NCBI RefSeq assembly: GCF_024320785.1
Contig: NZ_JANDBC010000003.1
Span: 372,001-436,000, forward strand
DNA: 64,000 nt
Reading direction: 5' to 3'
From: Gracilimonas sediminicola
Lineage (GTDB): Bacteria > Bacteroidota > Rhodothermia > Balneolales > Balneolaceae
Shown here piece by piece: positions 9,186 through 17,031 of this stretch. Position 1 is the stretch's first letter; the number at the start of each line of letters is the position of its first letter. The notes under the pieces were generated by a model that was given only the letters and a program-made list of their open reading frames with translations, ran no database searches and had not been told where the DNA came from. The translations under genes were made by a program, and so were the position numbers.

Positions 9186-9698
9186 ATGAGTTTAGACTTG
9201 AACAAAACGGAACAAGGCGTTGTAGATGGCCTTTCTTCTGATTTTTCCGAGGATTTGATTGAAGTTTATCAGTCCTGTGGCCATACCTATATCCGGGTTG
9301 AAGAAGAAAACATTATAGACATTCTGAAATACCTGAAGGAAAAGCACCACTTTATTTTCTTGTGTGATATTATCGGAACCGACCGGTACACATCTGACGA
9401 GCGGTTTGAAGTTATTTACAACATCATGAATCTTCGAACTCAGGATCGAATGTTTGTGAAGATCAGAGTGGAAGAAGAGAATCCTCAGGTTCCAACCGCC
9501 ACTTCTCTTTGGACCTCCGCCGGCTGGTTTGAACGTGAAATTTACGATATGTACGGTGTTCGTTTTGAAGGTCACCCTGACCACAGACGCATGTATATGC
9601 CGGAAGATTTCGAATACTTCCCGCTTAGAAAAGAATTTCCGCTGTTGGGTATCCCCGGTTCTATCGAACTGCCTAACACAACCCCAGATACGGAGTAA
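9186..9698 (+). CDS. nuoC: NADH-quinone oxidoreductase subunit C, 170 aa
   Basis: Peripheral 30-kDa-type subunit with the signature WFEREIYDMYGVRFEGHPDHRRM divided here as WFEREIYDMYGV, then FEGHPDHRRM, and the terminal DFEYFPLRKEFPL. NuoC and NuoD are separate genes, not fused as in Escherichia coli. It carries no cofactor and helps join the hydrophilic arm to the membrane. The N-terminal 20 residues are variable. nuoD follows 3 bp after the stop. Confidence 0.94.
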   Translation: MSLDLNKTEQGVVDGLSSDFSEDLIEVYQSCGHTYIRVEEENIIDILKYLKEKHHFIFLCDIIGTDRYTSDERFEVIYNIMNLRTQDRMFVKIRVEEENPQVPTATSLWTSAGWFEREIYDMYGVRFEGHPDHRRMYMPEDFEYFPLRKEFPLLGIPGSIELPNTTPDTE

Positions 9699-9701
9699 GG
9701 C

Positions 9702-10994
9702 ATGAAACTCAAAGACATTAACAGTAAGGTAGATCCCAAGTTTTTCAAGGAACACCAACGAAGTATATATAAAAGCCTTGAGGACAAGCACACTACTATT
9801 GAGGAGATTGACAGCGAAGACCCGCTGAATTCCAAAATGATTTTGAATATGGGTCCACAGCACCCGGCTACTCACGGGGTGTTGCGTCTTATCCTTCAAC
9901 TTCGGGGTGAATTGATTGAAAAAACCAAGATTGACATTGGGTACCTGCACCGCGGTGTAGAAAAGATTGCTGAGAACAAGACGTACCAGGAATTCATGCC
10001 GTACACCGACCGCATGGATTACCTATCTCCTTACAGCAATAACGTAGCTTTATGTACCGCTGTTGAGAAGCTGGCTGACGTTGAAGTGCCCGAGCGTGCT
10101 CAATACATTCGCATGATTTGTTGTGAATTGGCTCGTATCTCCTCTCACCTTTTATGGTTAGGTACCATGGTGATGGATGCAGGTGCCATCTCATTTTTCA
10201 TCTGGACCTTCCGTGAGCGTGAAAAAATTTATGATATTTTTGATGAAGTAGCCGGACATCGATTCACGGTTTCTCACTCCAGAATTGGCGGTGTGGCTAA
10301 TGATCTTACCGATGACGCTATTGCTCGCATTAAAGAGTTTGTAGAGAAATTCCCCCAAGAACTTAAAGACTGGCACGGACTTTTAGACCGTAACCGAATT
10401 TTTATTGAAAGAAACCAGGATGTTGGGATCCTTCAAACCAAGAATGCTTTAGACCTTGGTGCTACAGGTCCGGTTCTCAGAGCTGCGGGTTATGCCGTAG
10501 ATCAGCGTATTATCAATCCTTATCTGAAGTATGATGAGGTAGATTTTGAAGTGCCTACTCGCCTTGAAGGTGATAACCTTGCCCGATACTTTGTCCGAAT
10601 GGAAGAGATGGGTGAAAGTATTAAGATTATCCAGCAATGCTTTGATAAGATGCCAAAAGGCCCGGTTAGAACCAATAACGCCAAGCAGGCATACCCTTCC
10701 AAAGATGAAGTTTATTATTCTATGGAGGGCATGATTCATGATTTCATGATGACGGACACCGGTATTTGTCCACCCGCAGGTAAAGAAGTTTACCATGCGG
10801 TAGAATCCCCTAAAGGAGAACTCGGCTACTTTATTCAAAGCGATGGAACCGGCCATCCATGGAGATTAAAAGTTAATGCCCCTTCCCTCAGAAACCTTCA
10901 GGTACTGGAGCATATTCTGGATGGCGAGATGGTGGCTGACACGGTTGTTATAATCGGAGGAATTGATCCTGTAATGGGAGAAGCAGATAAATAA
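9702..10994 (+). CDS. nuoD: NADH-quinone oxidoreductase subunit D, 430 aa
   Basis: The 49-kDa-type subunit forming, with NuoB, the quinone-reduction cavity. Visible signatures are NMGPQHPATHGVLR (about residues 50-63), DIGYLHRGVEKIAE, and PCx-less hydrogenase-fold segments such as SRIGGVANDL and ATGPVLRAAGYAVD. It ends with the usual IGGIDPVMGEADK-type tail. The N-terminus has an extra 40 or so charged residues before the core. nuoE begins at the very next base after the stop (TAAATG). Confidence 0.96.
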   Translation: MKLKDINSKVDPKFFKEHQRSIYKSLEDKHTTIEEIDSEDPLNSKMILNMGPQHPATHGVLRLILQLRGELIEKTKIDIGYLHRGVEKIAENKTYQEFMPYTDRMDYLSPYSNNVALCTAVEKLADVEVPERAQYIRMICCELARISSHLLWLGTMVMDAGAISFFIWTFREREKIYDIFDEVAGHRFTVSHSRIGGVANDLTDDAIARIKEFVEKFPQELKDWHGLLDRNRIFIERNQDVGILQTKNALDLGATGPVLRAAGYAVDQRIINPYLKYDEVDFEVPTRLEGDNLARYFVRMEEMGESIKIIQQCFDKMPKGPVRTNNAKQAYPSKDEVYYSMEGMIHDFMMTDTGICPPAGKEVYHAVESPKGELGYFIQSDGTGHPWRLKVNAPSLRNLQVLEHILDGEMVADTVVIIGGIDPVMGEADK

Positions 10995-11537
10995 ATGGAA
11001 GAAACGTACGAATTTACAAAAGAAGACTTAGAGGAAATCGAAACCATAAAGGCGAAGTTTCCTACGGTGATGCCTGCTACCCTGCCTACACTCTGGGTAG
11101 CTCAACGTCGGTTTGGCCACGTTGAACCGCCGGTTCAGCGCCTGGTTGCAGAGACTCTTGACTTGCCTGAATCGCATGTTCACGGAGTGGCAACTTTCTA
11201 TACCCAATATTATAAAGAACGCAAAGGTAAATACGTGCTGGACGTTTGTACAACAACCAGTTGTCAGCTTTGCGGCGGATATGAAATGCTGCACTACCTG
11301 GAAGATAAACTGGGCATCAAAGCCGGTGAGACTACCGAAGACGGCATGTTCAGCATCCAATCGGTGGAGTGCCTGGGAGCCTGCGGTTATGCCCCTATGA
11401 TGCAAATCACCAACGATGTATATGTAAATCATCTCACAGAAGAAAAGCTGGATAAAGTCATTGAAAGCCTGAAAGATGATAAAATGCCTGAATTTGAATC
11501 GGTAGGAATGCCTCTCCTCGAAAAAAGAAATATTTAA
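10995..11537 (+). CDS. nuoE: NADH-quinone oxidoreductase subunit E, 180 aa
   Basis: The 24-kDa-type subunit of the NADH-oxidising module, thioredoxin-like with a [2Fe-2S] cluster (N1a). The ligands are in CTTTSCQLCGG (first pair) and VECLGACGYAPMM (second pair), matching CX4C...CX3C. It starts directly after nuoD with no gap and is followed 6 bp later by nuoF. Confidence 0.95.
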   Translation: MEETYEFTKEDLEEIETIKAKFPTVMPATLPTLWVAQRRFGHVEPPVQRLVAETLDLPESHVHGVATFYTQYYKERKGKYVLDVCTTTSCQLCGGYEMLHYLEDKLGIKAGETTEDGMFSIQSVECLGACGYAPMMQITNDVYVNHLTEEKLDKVIESLKDDKMPEFESVGMPLLEKRNI

Positions 11538-11543
11538 GTAATT

Positions 11544-12830
11544 ATGGCCTCAGACTGGAAATCATTTGAACCCGTTCTTATTCCCGACATCCCAAATCTT
11601 GAAAAGATTGAGGTTTATGAGAAGAATGGCGGGTATGAATCTCTTAAGAATGTAGTTACAAGCAGCGACTGGACACCTGAAGGGGTCGTAAATGAAGTGA
11701 AAGCTGCCAATATTCGAGGCCGTGGCGGTGCCGGATTTAATGCCGGCTTGAAATGGTCGTTTATGCCCAAGCCTGATGGCGGTCCTCGTTACCTTGCCTG
11801 CAATGGTGATGAATCTGAGCCCGGGACTTTTAAAGACCGAAAGATTTTTGAATATAATCCACACCTCTTTATTGAGGGGGCGCTGATTGCCGCTTATGCT
11901 ATGCAAATCACCACCATATATGTTTACGTGCGTGGCGAATATATTTCCTGGGTTAACATGATGGAGAAAGCTCTTCAGGATGCTCGGGACAAAGGATATA
12001 TCGGAAAGAACTTATTTGGAACCGATTATAGTGTTGAATTTGAAATAACCTACGGTGCCGGAGCTTATATTTGCGGCGAAGAAACTTCTATGCTCGAATC
12101 GCTGGAAGGAAAGCGCGGATATCCTCGTGTTAAGCCTCCCTTCCCTGCTCAAAAAGGACTTTGGGGGCGACCAACTACTATTAACAACATTGAAACCCTG
12201 GCGAATGTACCGCTGGTAATTAAGAACGGTGCAGACTGGTTTAAAGGCATTGGTGCTGAAAATCATCCTGGCCCGGTTTTATACGGAATTTCAGGTCATG
12301 TAAATCGCCCCGGAGTGTATGAATTGCCGACAGGTGTTCCTGTAATGGATTTAATTAATGATGTAGCTCAGGGAATTCGAGGCGGAAAGAAACTAAAAGC
12401 TCTGATTCCGGGCGGTTCTTCAACTCCGGTTTTAAGAGCAGACCAACTGGAAAATACCTCCATGGATTCCGATTCCCTCCGTGAAGCCGGATCTATGATG
12501 GGAACAGCCGGCATGATTGTAATGGATGAAGACACAGACATGGTTGATGCTCTTTGGAGAATTTCCCATTTCTATCACCATGAGTCATGCGGACAATGTA
12601 CTCCGTGCCGGGAAGGAACCGGTTGGGCTGAAAAGATTTTGTTGAAAATTAAGAACGGCGATGGTGAAATCAGAGATTTAGATCTATTACTGGATTTAAC
12701 TACTCAGATGGAAGGACGAACTATTTGTGCCCTGGCTGATGCAGCTGCATGGCCCATTCGCCACACTATTAACCGCTTTAGAGATGAATTCGAAGCTCGC
12801 TGTAAGAAATCAGTTCACGCAGTAGCCTAA
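11544..12830 (+). CDS. nuoF: NADH-quinone oxidoreductase subunit F, 428 aa
   Basis: The 51-kDa subunit that binds NADH and FMN. Seen: the FMN/NADH-binding loop RGRGGAGFNAGLKWSF (about 56-71), ACNGDESEPGTFKDR, GAGAYICGEETSML, the SLBB-domain region around VNRPGVYELP, and the [4Fe-4S] N3 ligands ESCGQCTPCREGT plus a later Cys in RTICALADAA. Complete length. A 50-bp spacer with inverted repeats separates it from nuoG, the only real gap in the operon. Confidence 0.96.
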   Translation: MASDWKSFEPVLIPDIPNLEKIEVYEKNGGYESLKNVVTSSDWTPEGVVNEVKAANIRGRGGAGFNAGLKWSFMPKPDGGPRYLACNGDESEPGTFKDRKIFEYNPHLFIEGALIAAYAMQITTIYVYVRGEYISWVNMMEKALQDARDKGYIGKNLFGTDYSVEFEITYGAGAYICGEETSMLESLEGKRGYPRVKPPFPAQKGLWGRPTTINNIETLANVPLVIKNGADWFKGIGAENHPGPVLYGISGHVNRPGVYELPTGVPVMDLINDVAQGIRGGKKLKALIPGGSSTPVLRADQLENTSMDSDSLREAGSMMGTAGMIVMDEDTDMVDALWRISHFYHHESCGQCTPCREGTGWAEKILLKIKNGDGEIRDLDLLLDLTTQMEGRTICALADAAAWPIRHTINRFRDEFEARCKKSVHAVA

Positions 12831-12880
12831 AAGTGATGATCTTTTGATTGAATCATCGATCATAAATCAAAAATTGTGAG
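12831..12880 (+). repeat. Palindromic spacer between nuoF and nuoG
   Basis: This 50-bp non-coding gap is AT-rich and built of GATGAT/ATCATC-type inverted and near-direct repeats (GATGAT at 12836, ATCATC about 12851, ATCAT and AATCAAAAATT after it). All other nuo junctions are 0-8 bp. It may be a short repetitive insertion or a folded element tuning nuoG translation; neither is shown. Confidence 0.4.
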
Positions 12881-14617
12881 ATGCCAGAAATATTTATAGA
12901 CGGACAACGATACGAATTTGAAGAAGGTACTGATAAAGGTCTGCTTCAGTTCATTTTAGATAACGGCAAAGAAGTTCCCTTCTTTTGCTACCACCCTTCT
13001 ATGAGCGCTCCGGCTAACTGCCGGCAGTGTTACGTGAAAGTGGGTACCCCTGTGAAAAATCAGGAAACTGGCGAGTATGAACTGGATGAGAACGGGGACC
13101 GAGAAATCAGATGGTTTCCAAAGATGCAGACTTCCTGTACCATGCAAATGCAAGATGGTATGGTTGTTGAAACGCAGGAAACAAGCGAGGAAGTAGCCCG
13201 GGCTCAGAAAGATACTATGGAGCTGATCCTGGTGAATCACCCTCTTGACTGTCCTATTTGTGATCAAGCCGGTGAATGTCCGCTGCAAATTCAAACCTAC
13301 AAATACGGTCCGGAAGGCAGCCGTTTTGAAGTTAAGAAAGTACATAAGCCTAAGCGTGTTGAGCTTGGCCCAAGAGTTACCCTCGATGCTGAACGATGCA
13401 TTAACTGTACGCGATGTGTTCGGTTTACGGAAGAAATCAGTGAAACACATCAGCTTACCATTACTTCCCGCGGCGATAAGAATTACCCGATTACGGCGCC
13501 CGGACGTGAGTTTGACGATCCCTATTCAATGAATACCATTGATATTTGTCCGGTTGGAGCACTAACCTCTACCGATTTCCGGTTTAAGGCACGTGTTTGG
13601 GAAATGAACCAAACCCCAAGTATTGATGTAACCAATGGTAAGGGAACCAACATAGATATCTGGACGCGTGATAACCTCGTGCTCCGAATCACTCCAAGAT
13701 TTAATGGAGAAGTTAACGACCACTGGATGGCTGATGAAGGCCGGGAAGTTTACCGAAGATTTAACGAGAACCGTATCTCCCGCCCTGCCCTTAAGCTGGA
13801 TGGAGATAACCAGTCAAAAACTTCCTGGAACAACGCCATAGAAACCTTTGCTGAAACGCTGGAAGCCGGAAAGCCGGAAGATGTTTTAGTGATCGGAAGT
13901 GCTCATGCATCTGTAGAAGAGAATTACGCGCTGATGAAAGTGTTTAATCTTTGGGGCGTTAATAATTTTAAGTTTGCTCCTCACATTATTGAAGGTGCAG
14001 GTGATGATTTCTTGCTCACCGACGATCAGGCTCCCAACACAAGTGGTGTGAAGCTGATTGGTTATGAAGAAAGCAATGACCTGAAAGCTGACGTAAATGA
14101 CGCTAAGATCGTTATTATGCTTTCGGATGAACTTATAGATCGCGACGTGCTTTCTGCTGAAGATCTGAAAGGTAAATTCAGCATACTGCTTTCAACCAAT
14201 GAATGCGATACCAGTAAATCAGCTGATCTTGTGATTCCGGTTACTTGTATTGCTGAGCATGCAGCCAGCTACGTAAATGTGGATGGGCGAATTCAGCGCT
14301 CCTTCCCTGCCAAAGAAACCAAGTACACACACCGAAGCCTGGATCTGGAAATGTCACAAGGCCGACTGGATCGCTACGGAACCAATTTTGATAACTGGGT
14401 TACCGAAGACAATAAGGTTGATTGTGCTCCTGCCTGGGAAATCATGAACCGATTGGCCGATCGATTGGGATTAGATGTTGAATTTGGTGCATCTCGTGAA
14501 ATTATGGATGAAATTGCATCTTCAAACCCATCCTTCGAAAACATTAGCTACGAGCGAATGGACAATGAAATGGGCGTGAACCTTAACCCTTCAAACAAAA
14601 AAGAGGCAACTGCATAA
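12881..14617 (+). CDS. nuoG: NADH-quinone oxidoreductase subunit G, 578 aa
   Basis: The 75-kDa-type subunit carrying several iron-sulfur clusters. Ligand motifs seen: the N-terminal [2Fe-2S] FFCYHPSMSAPANCRQCYV with a later SCTM, the His/Cys [4Fe-4S] NHPLDCPICDQAGECPLQ, and a second [4Fe-4S] AERCINCTRCVRF with DICPVGALTS. The C-terminal molybdopterin-oxidoreductase-like half (about 250-570) is short; at 578 aa the protein is well below the about 900 aa of E. coli NuoG and lacks the extra N7-cluster region as far as I can see. nuoH starts immediately at the next base. Confidence 0.95.
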   Translation: MPEIFIDGQRYEFEEGTDKGLLQFILDNGKEVPFFCYHPSMSAPANCRQCYVKVGTPVKNQETGEYELDENGDREIRWFPKMQTSCTMQMQDGMVVETQETSEEVARAQKDTMELILVNHPLDCPICDQAGECPLQIQTYKYGPEGSRFEVKKVHKPKRVELGPRVTLDAERCINCTRCVRFTEEISETHQLTITSRGDKNYPITAPGREFDDPYSMNTIDICPVGALTSTDFRFKARVWEMNQTPSIDVTNGKGTNIDIWTRDNLVLRITPRFNGEVNDHWMADEGREVYRRFNENRISRPALKLDGDNQSKTSWNNAIETFAETLEAGKPEDVLVIGSAHASVEENYALMKVFNLWGVNNFKFAPHIIEGAGDDFLLTDDQAPNTSGVKLIGYEESNDLKADVNDAKIVIMLSDELIDRDVLSAEDLKGKFSILLSTNECDTSKSADLVIPVTCIAEHAASYVNVDGRIQRSFPAKETKYTHRSLDLEMSQGRLDRYGTNFDNWVTEDNKVDCAPAWEIMNRLADRLGLDVEFGASREIMDEIASSNPSFENISYERMDNEMGVNLNPSNKKEATA

Positions 14618-15649
14618 ATGAGTACAGGTGGAATTGATATTTTAGGACTTTTTATCCCTACCTGGGTTGCCGTTCTTAGCTTAGGTATTTTTACCTGGCT
14701 TAATTCAGCAGCCCTTTTGGTGTATGCTGAGCGTCGTATTGCCGGGTTAATTCAGAATCGTGTGGGACCAAACCGTGTAGGACCTGCCGGTTTGCTACAG
14801 CCCGTTGCCGATGTTGTAAAGCTTCTGCTAAAAGAAGACGTTACACCTTCTCAAGGCTATAAAGTTATTCACCATATTGCCCCGGTTATTCCGGTTTTTA
14901 CTGCTTTTATGACGGTATCAGTGATTCCTTTTGGGGAAAACCTTTATGTAACTGATATCAATGCTGGTGTTCTCTTTATTTTAGCTATTGCCTCTCTGGG
15001 TGTATATGGTGTTACTTTGGCCGGTTGGTCTTCTAACAGTAAGTACTCTCTTCTTGGTGGACTCAGAGCCGCAGCTCAGATGATCAGTTATGAACTCCCC
15101 ATGGGTATGGCCTTGGCTTCGGTAGTTTTAGTGGCCGGGTCCCTGAGTATGGTTGAAATTGCTGCTTCACAGGAGTATCTGTGGAATGTGTTTATAAACC
15201 CGATTGGAGCCATCATCTTTATAATTGCTGCATTTGCAGAGGCTAACCGAACTCCATTTGATTTGGTTGAGGCTGAGCAGGAACTTGTGGGTGGTTTCCA
15301 TACCGAATACAGTGGTATGCGTTTCGGAATGTTTTTCCTTGCCGAATACATGCACGTATTCATCGGTAGTGTTCTTATTACTACCTTTTTCTTTGGAAGT
15401 TACCACCTGCCATTTGCAGGATATTGGCTGCCCGAAATGAGCGCATTAGCGAAAGGCGTTCTGGATGTATCCGTATTCATGGCTAAAGTAGTATTCTGGT
15501 GCTTCGTATTCATTTGGGTACGCTGGACCATCCCGCGATTCAAGTACAATCAGGTTATGAAGCTTGGCTGGGCCCGACTACTTCCGCTAAGTATCCTCAA
15601 TTTCATGCTGATTGCAGCCGGTATGTACGCATATACACACTGGTTCTAA
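14618..15649 (+). CDS. nuoH: NADH-quinone oxidoreductase subunit H, 343 aa
   Basis: Inner-membrane subunit contributing to the quinone chamber, with about eight transmembrane helices. Signatures: AERRIAGLIQNRVGPNRVGP near residues 39-58, the acidic loop AEANRTPFDLVEAEQELVGG and WVRWTIPRFKYNQVM. It is the last gene of the operon; a strong terminator lies about 25 bp downstream, so nuoI-N are not co-transcribed here. Confidence 0.96.
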   Translation: MSTGGIDILGLFIPTWVAVLSLGIFTWLNSAALLVYAERRIAGLIQNRVGPNRVGPAGLLQPVADVVKLLLKEDVTPSQGYKVIHHIAPVIPVFTAFMTVSVIPFGENLYVTDINAGVLFILAIASLGVYGVTLAGWSSNSKYSLLGGLRAAAQMISYELPMGMALASVVLVAGSLSMVEIAASQEYLWNVFINPIGAIIFIIAAFAEANRTPFDLVEAEQELVGGFHTEYSGMRFGMFFLAEYMHVFIGSVLITTFFFGSYHLPFAGYWLPEMSALAKGVLDVSVFMAKVVFWCFVFIWVRWTIPRFKYNQVMKLGWARLLPLSILNFMLIAAGMYAYTHWF

Positions 15650-15675
15650 GATTATTCAGCATATCTGATTTCCTT

Positions 15676-15701
15676 AAAGCCGGTTATGCCGGCTTTTTTT
15701 T
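15676..15701 (+). terminator. Terminator closing the nuoA-H operon
   Basis: Perfect 8-bp stem AAAGCCGG (15676-15683) with CCGGCTTT (15689-15696), 5-nt loop, and a run of T to 15701. Located 26 bp after the nuoH stop. Confidence 0.88.
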
Positions 15702-15825
15702 ATTGCCCATCCTTTATCGCATGAACTGCCTAATCTAAAGATGTGATATAATCCCAGCTCTCTGCTTTCTATCCTTACTCCGTGTTCCTGAAGGAACGTT
15801 AAACCCCAAAAATACGGAGCAGGTT

Positions 15826-16320
15826 ATGAAAACAATTAAATTACTTTTCCTTGCGCTAATGCTAATTTCACTCTCATCTTGCACTATTTACGATAATGAT
15901 GTGGAAGGCGAAGTAGACCTCGTTTATTCAAGCACTATCACAATTCGTGCCAACGATTTCGTTTCCCAGGACGAATATGTGTCTGTTGCTAATTATGGAT
16001 GGGATAATCTTGATGCGGAAATGGTTGATTATGGCCTTGTATTAGGTTATATCCGGTTTGAAGGTACCACAGCATGGCATGCCCTCCCTTATTCCATTCC
16101 TTTTGAGAATGACCTCGTAAATCTCCGTTATTCATTCGATGTTGATAATATCAGCTTGGTATTGGAAGGCGAAGTAGCTGATAATAATCAGGCAAATGAA
16201 GCTCTTTTTGATGGCGATGTACTTCGGGTAATCGCAATCCCACCTTCAGAAATCATCCGAACCAAAGCTATTGATTATCGGAACTATGATCAGATTAAAG
16301 AGTTATACAATATTGAATGA
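15826..16320 (+). CDS. Hypothetical lipoprotein, 164 aa
   Basis: I do not recognise the family. The N-terminus is a lipoprotein signal peptide with lipobox LSSC (Cys19), so the mature protein is lipid-anchored. The rest is acidic, probably beta-rich, with no cysteine and no visible catalytic motif. The ribosome-binding site GGAGCAGG precedes the ATG. It stands after the nuo terminator and before a small beta-barrel gene. Membrane anchoring is supported; function is unknown. Confidence 0.72.
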   Translation: MKTIKLLFLALMLISLSSCTIYDNDVEGEVDLVYSSTITIRANDFVSQDEYVSVANYGWDNLDAEMVDYGLVLGYIRFEGTTAWHALPYSIPFENDLVNLRYSFDVDNISLVLEGEVADNNQANEALFDGDVLRVIAIPPSEIIRTKAIDYRNYDQIKELYNIE

Positions 16321-16404
16321 TTACTATAAGAGTAACATTTTGCACATCTTTTACTCTTACACAATGAATAATAAATACGAACTAACCAACTATTGGAGAC
16401 ACTA

Positions 16405-16887
16405 ATGAATTTCTCAAAAGTTTGTACCATCCTACTTGGAATTATACTAGGCTTATCTTTTTCGGCTCAGGCACAATCCATTCCCGAAACAGGGTCGTTT
16501 GGAATACGCGCTAACTTAACCGGACAGAACTCCATAGAGATGCCTTATATGCTGAATGAATCTCTTTCTCTTGCCCCTTACCTCGGCTTCAGCACAACGC
16601 AGGATCAGTCAACTAATGTTTCGGTTGGTATCCGACCACGATACTATGCAAGTACCAGCAACGCATTGAGTACGTACTTTACTGGCACTTTAGGATTTAC
16701 AAATACTTCTTTCAGTAATACAAATAACTCCGTAACCGACTTTAATCTTGGTGTAGGTTATGGTGCCGAGTACTTCTTTTCAAATCAGTTCAGCGTAAGC
16801 GCTGATGCTAACCTGAACAGCCGGTTTGGGGATAGCGCTACAAACCTTTCAACCGGAGCCAGAGTGTCAGCCACTTTTTATTTCTGA
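16405..16887 (+). CDS. Small outer-membrane beta-barrel-type protein, 160 aa
   Basis: Signal peptide (about 1-22, ending SAQAQS) followed by alternating hydrophobic/polar strands and a C-terminal strand ending in aromatic residues (SATFYF), typical of 8-strand outer-membrane beta-barrels (OmpA/porin-like fold). Start is the ATG at 16405, preceded by GGAG; a TTG 12 bp upstream is possible but overlaps the ribosome site. Own terminator at 16914. Specific role unknown. Confidence 0.72.
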   Translation: MNFSKVCTILLGIILGLSFSAQAQSIPETGSFGIRANLTGQNSIEMPYMLNESLSLAPYLGFSTTQDQSTNVSVGIRPRYYASTSNALSTYFTGTLGFTNTSFSNTNNSVTDFNLGVGYGAEYFFSNQFSVSADANLNSRFGDSATNLSTGARVSATFYF

Positions 16888-16913
16888 TCCATCATAAATA
16901 TGTATTATGTCAC

Positions 16914-16943
16914 AAAGCCGCCTTGCAACAGGGCGGCTTTTTT
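16914..16943 (+). terminator. Terminator after the small beta-barrel gene
   Basis: A 9-bp stem AAAGCCGCC (16914-16922) with GGCGGCTTT (16932-16940), followed by TTT and an AT-rich tail. It lies 27 bp after the stop codon. Confidence 0.85.
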
Positions 16944-16945
16944 AG

Positions 16946-16978
16946 TTTAATAGGGTTAGTTGGCAAAGAATAACCTTG
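16946..16978 (+). promoter_or_regulatory. Weak candidate promoter for the seven-PAS kinase
   Basis: TTTA (16946-16949), 21-nt spacer and TAACCTTG (16971-16978) differ from TTTG/TAnnTTTG by one base in each box. It lies just past the preceding terminator and about 50 bp before the ATG. Confidence 0.28.
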
Positions 16979-17031
16979 GGCTTGAATAAGCAAGCTCGGG
17001 ATTTTGGTTTGATAAGTAGTTATCATTAAGT

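Noticed and set aside
9192-9950. Long minus-strand reading frame (252 codons) opposite nuoC/nuoD
   Set aside because: It lies wholly antisense to two clear complex I genes, with no recognisable domains and no ribosome site; a shadow of codon use.
12956-13450. Minus-strand reading frame (164 codons) inside nuoG
   Set aside because: Antisense to conserved iron-sulfur motifs; composition unlike the window's proteins.
15784-15797. GTTCC-TGAA-GGAAC palindrome before the lipoprotein gene, as another REP-like unit
   Set aside because: Short stem that could arise by chance, and it lacks the CCC/GGG core of those at the transposase; not enough support.
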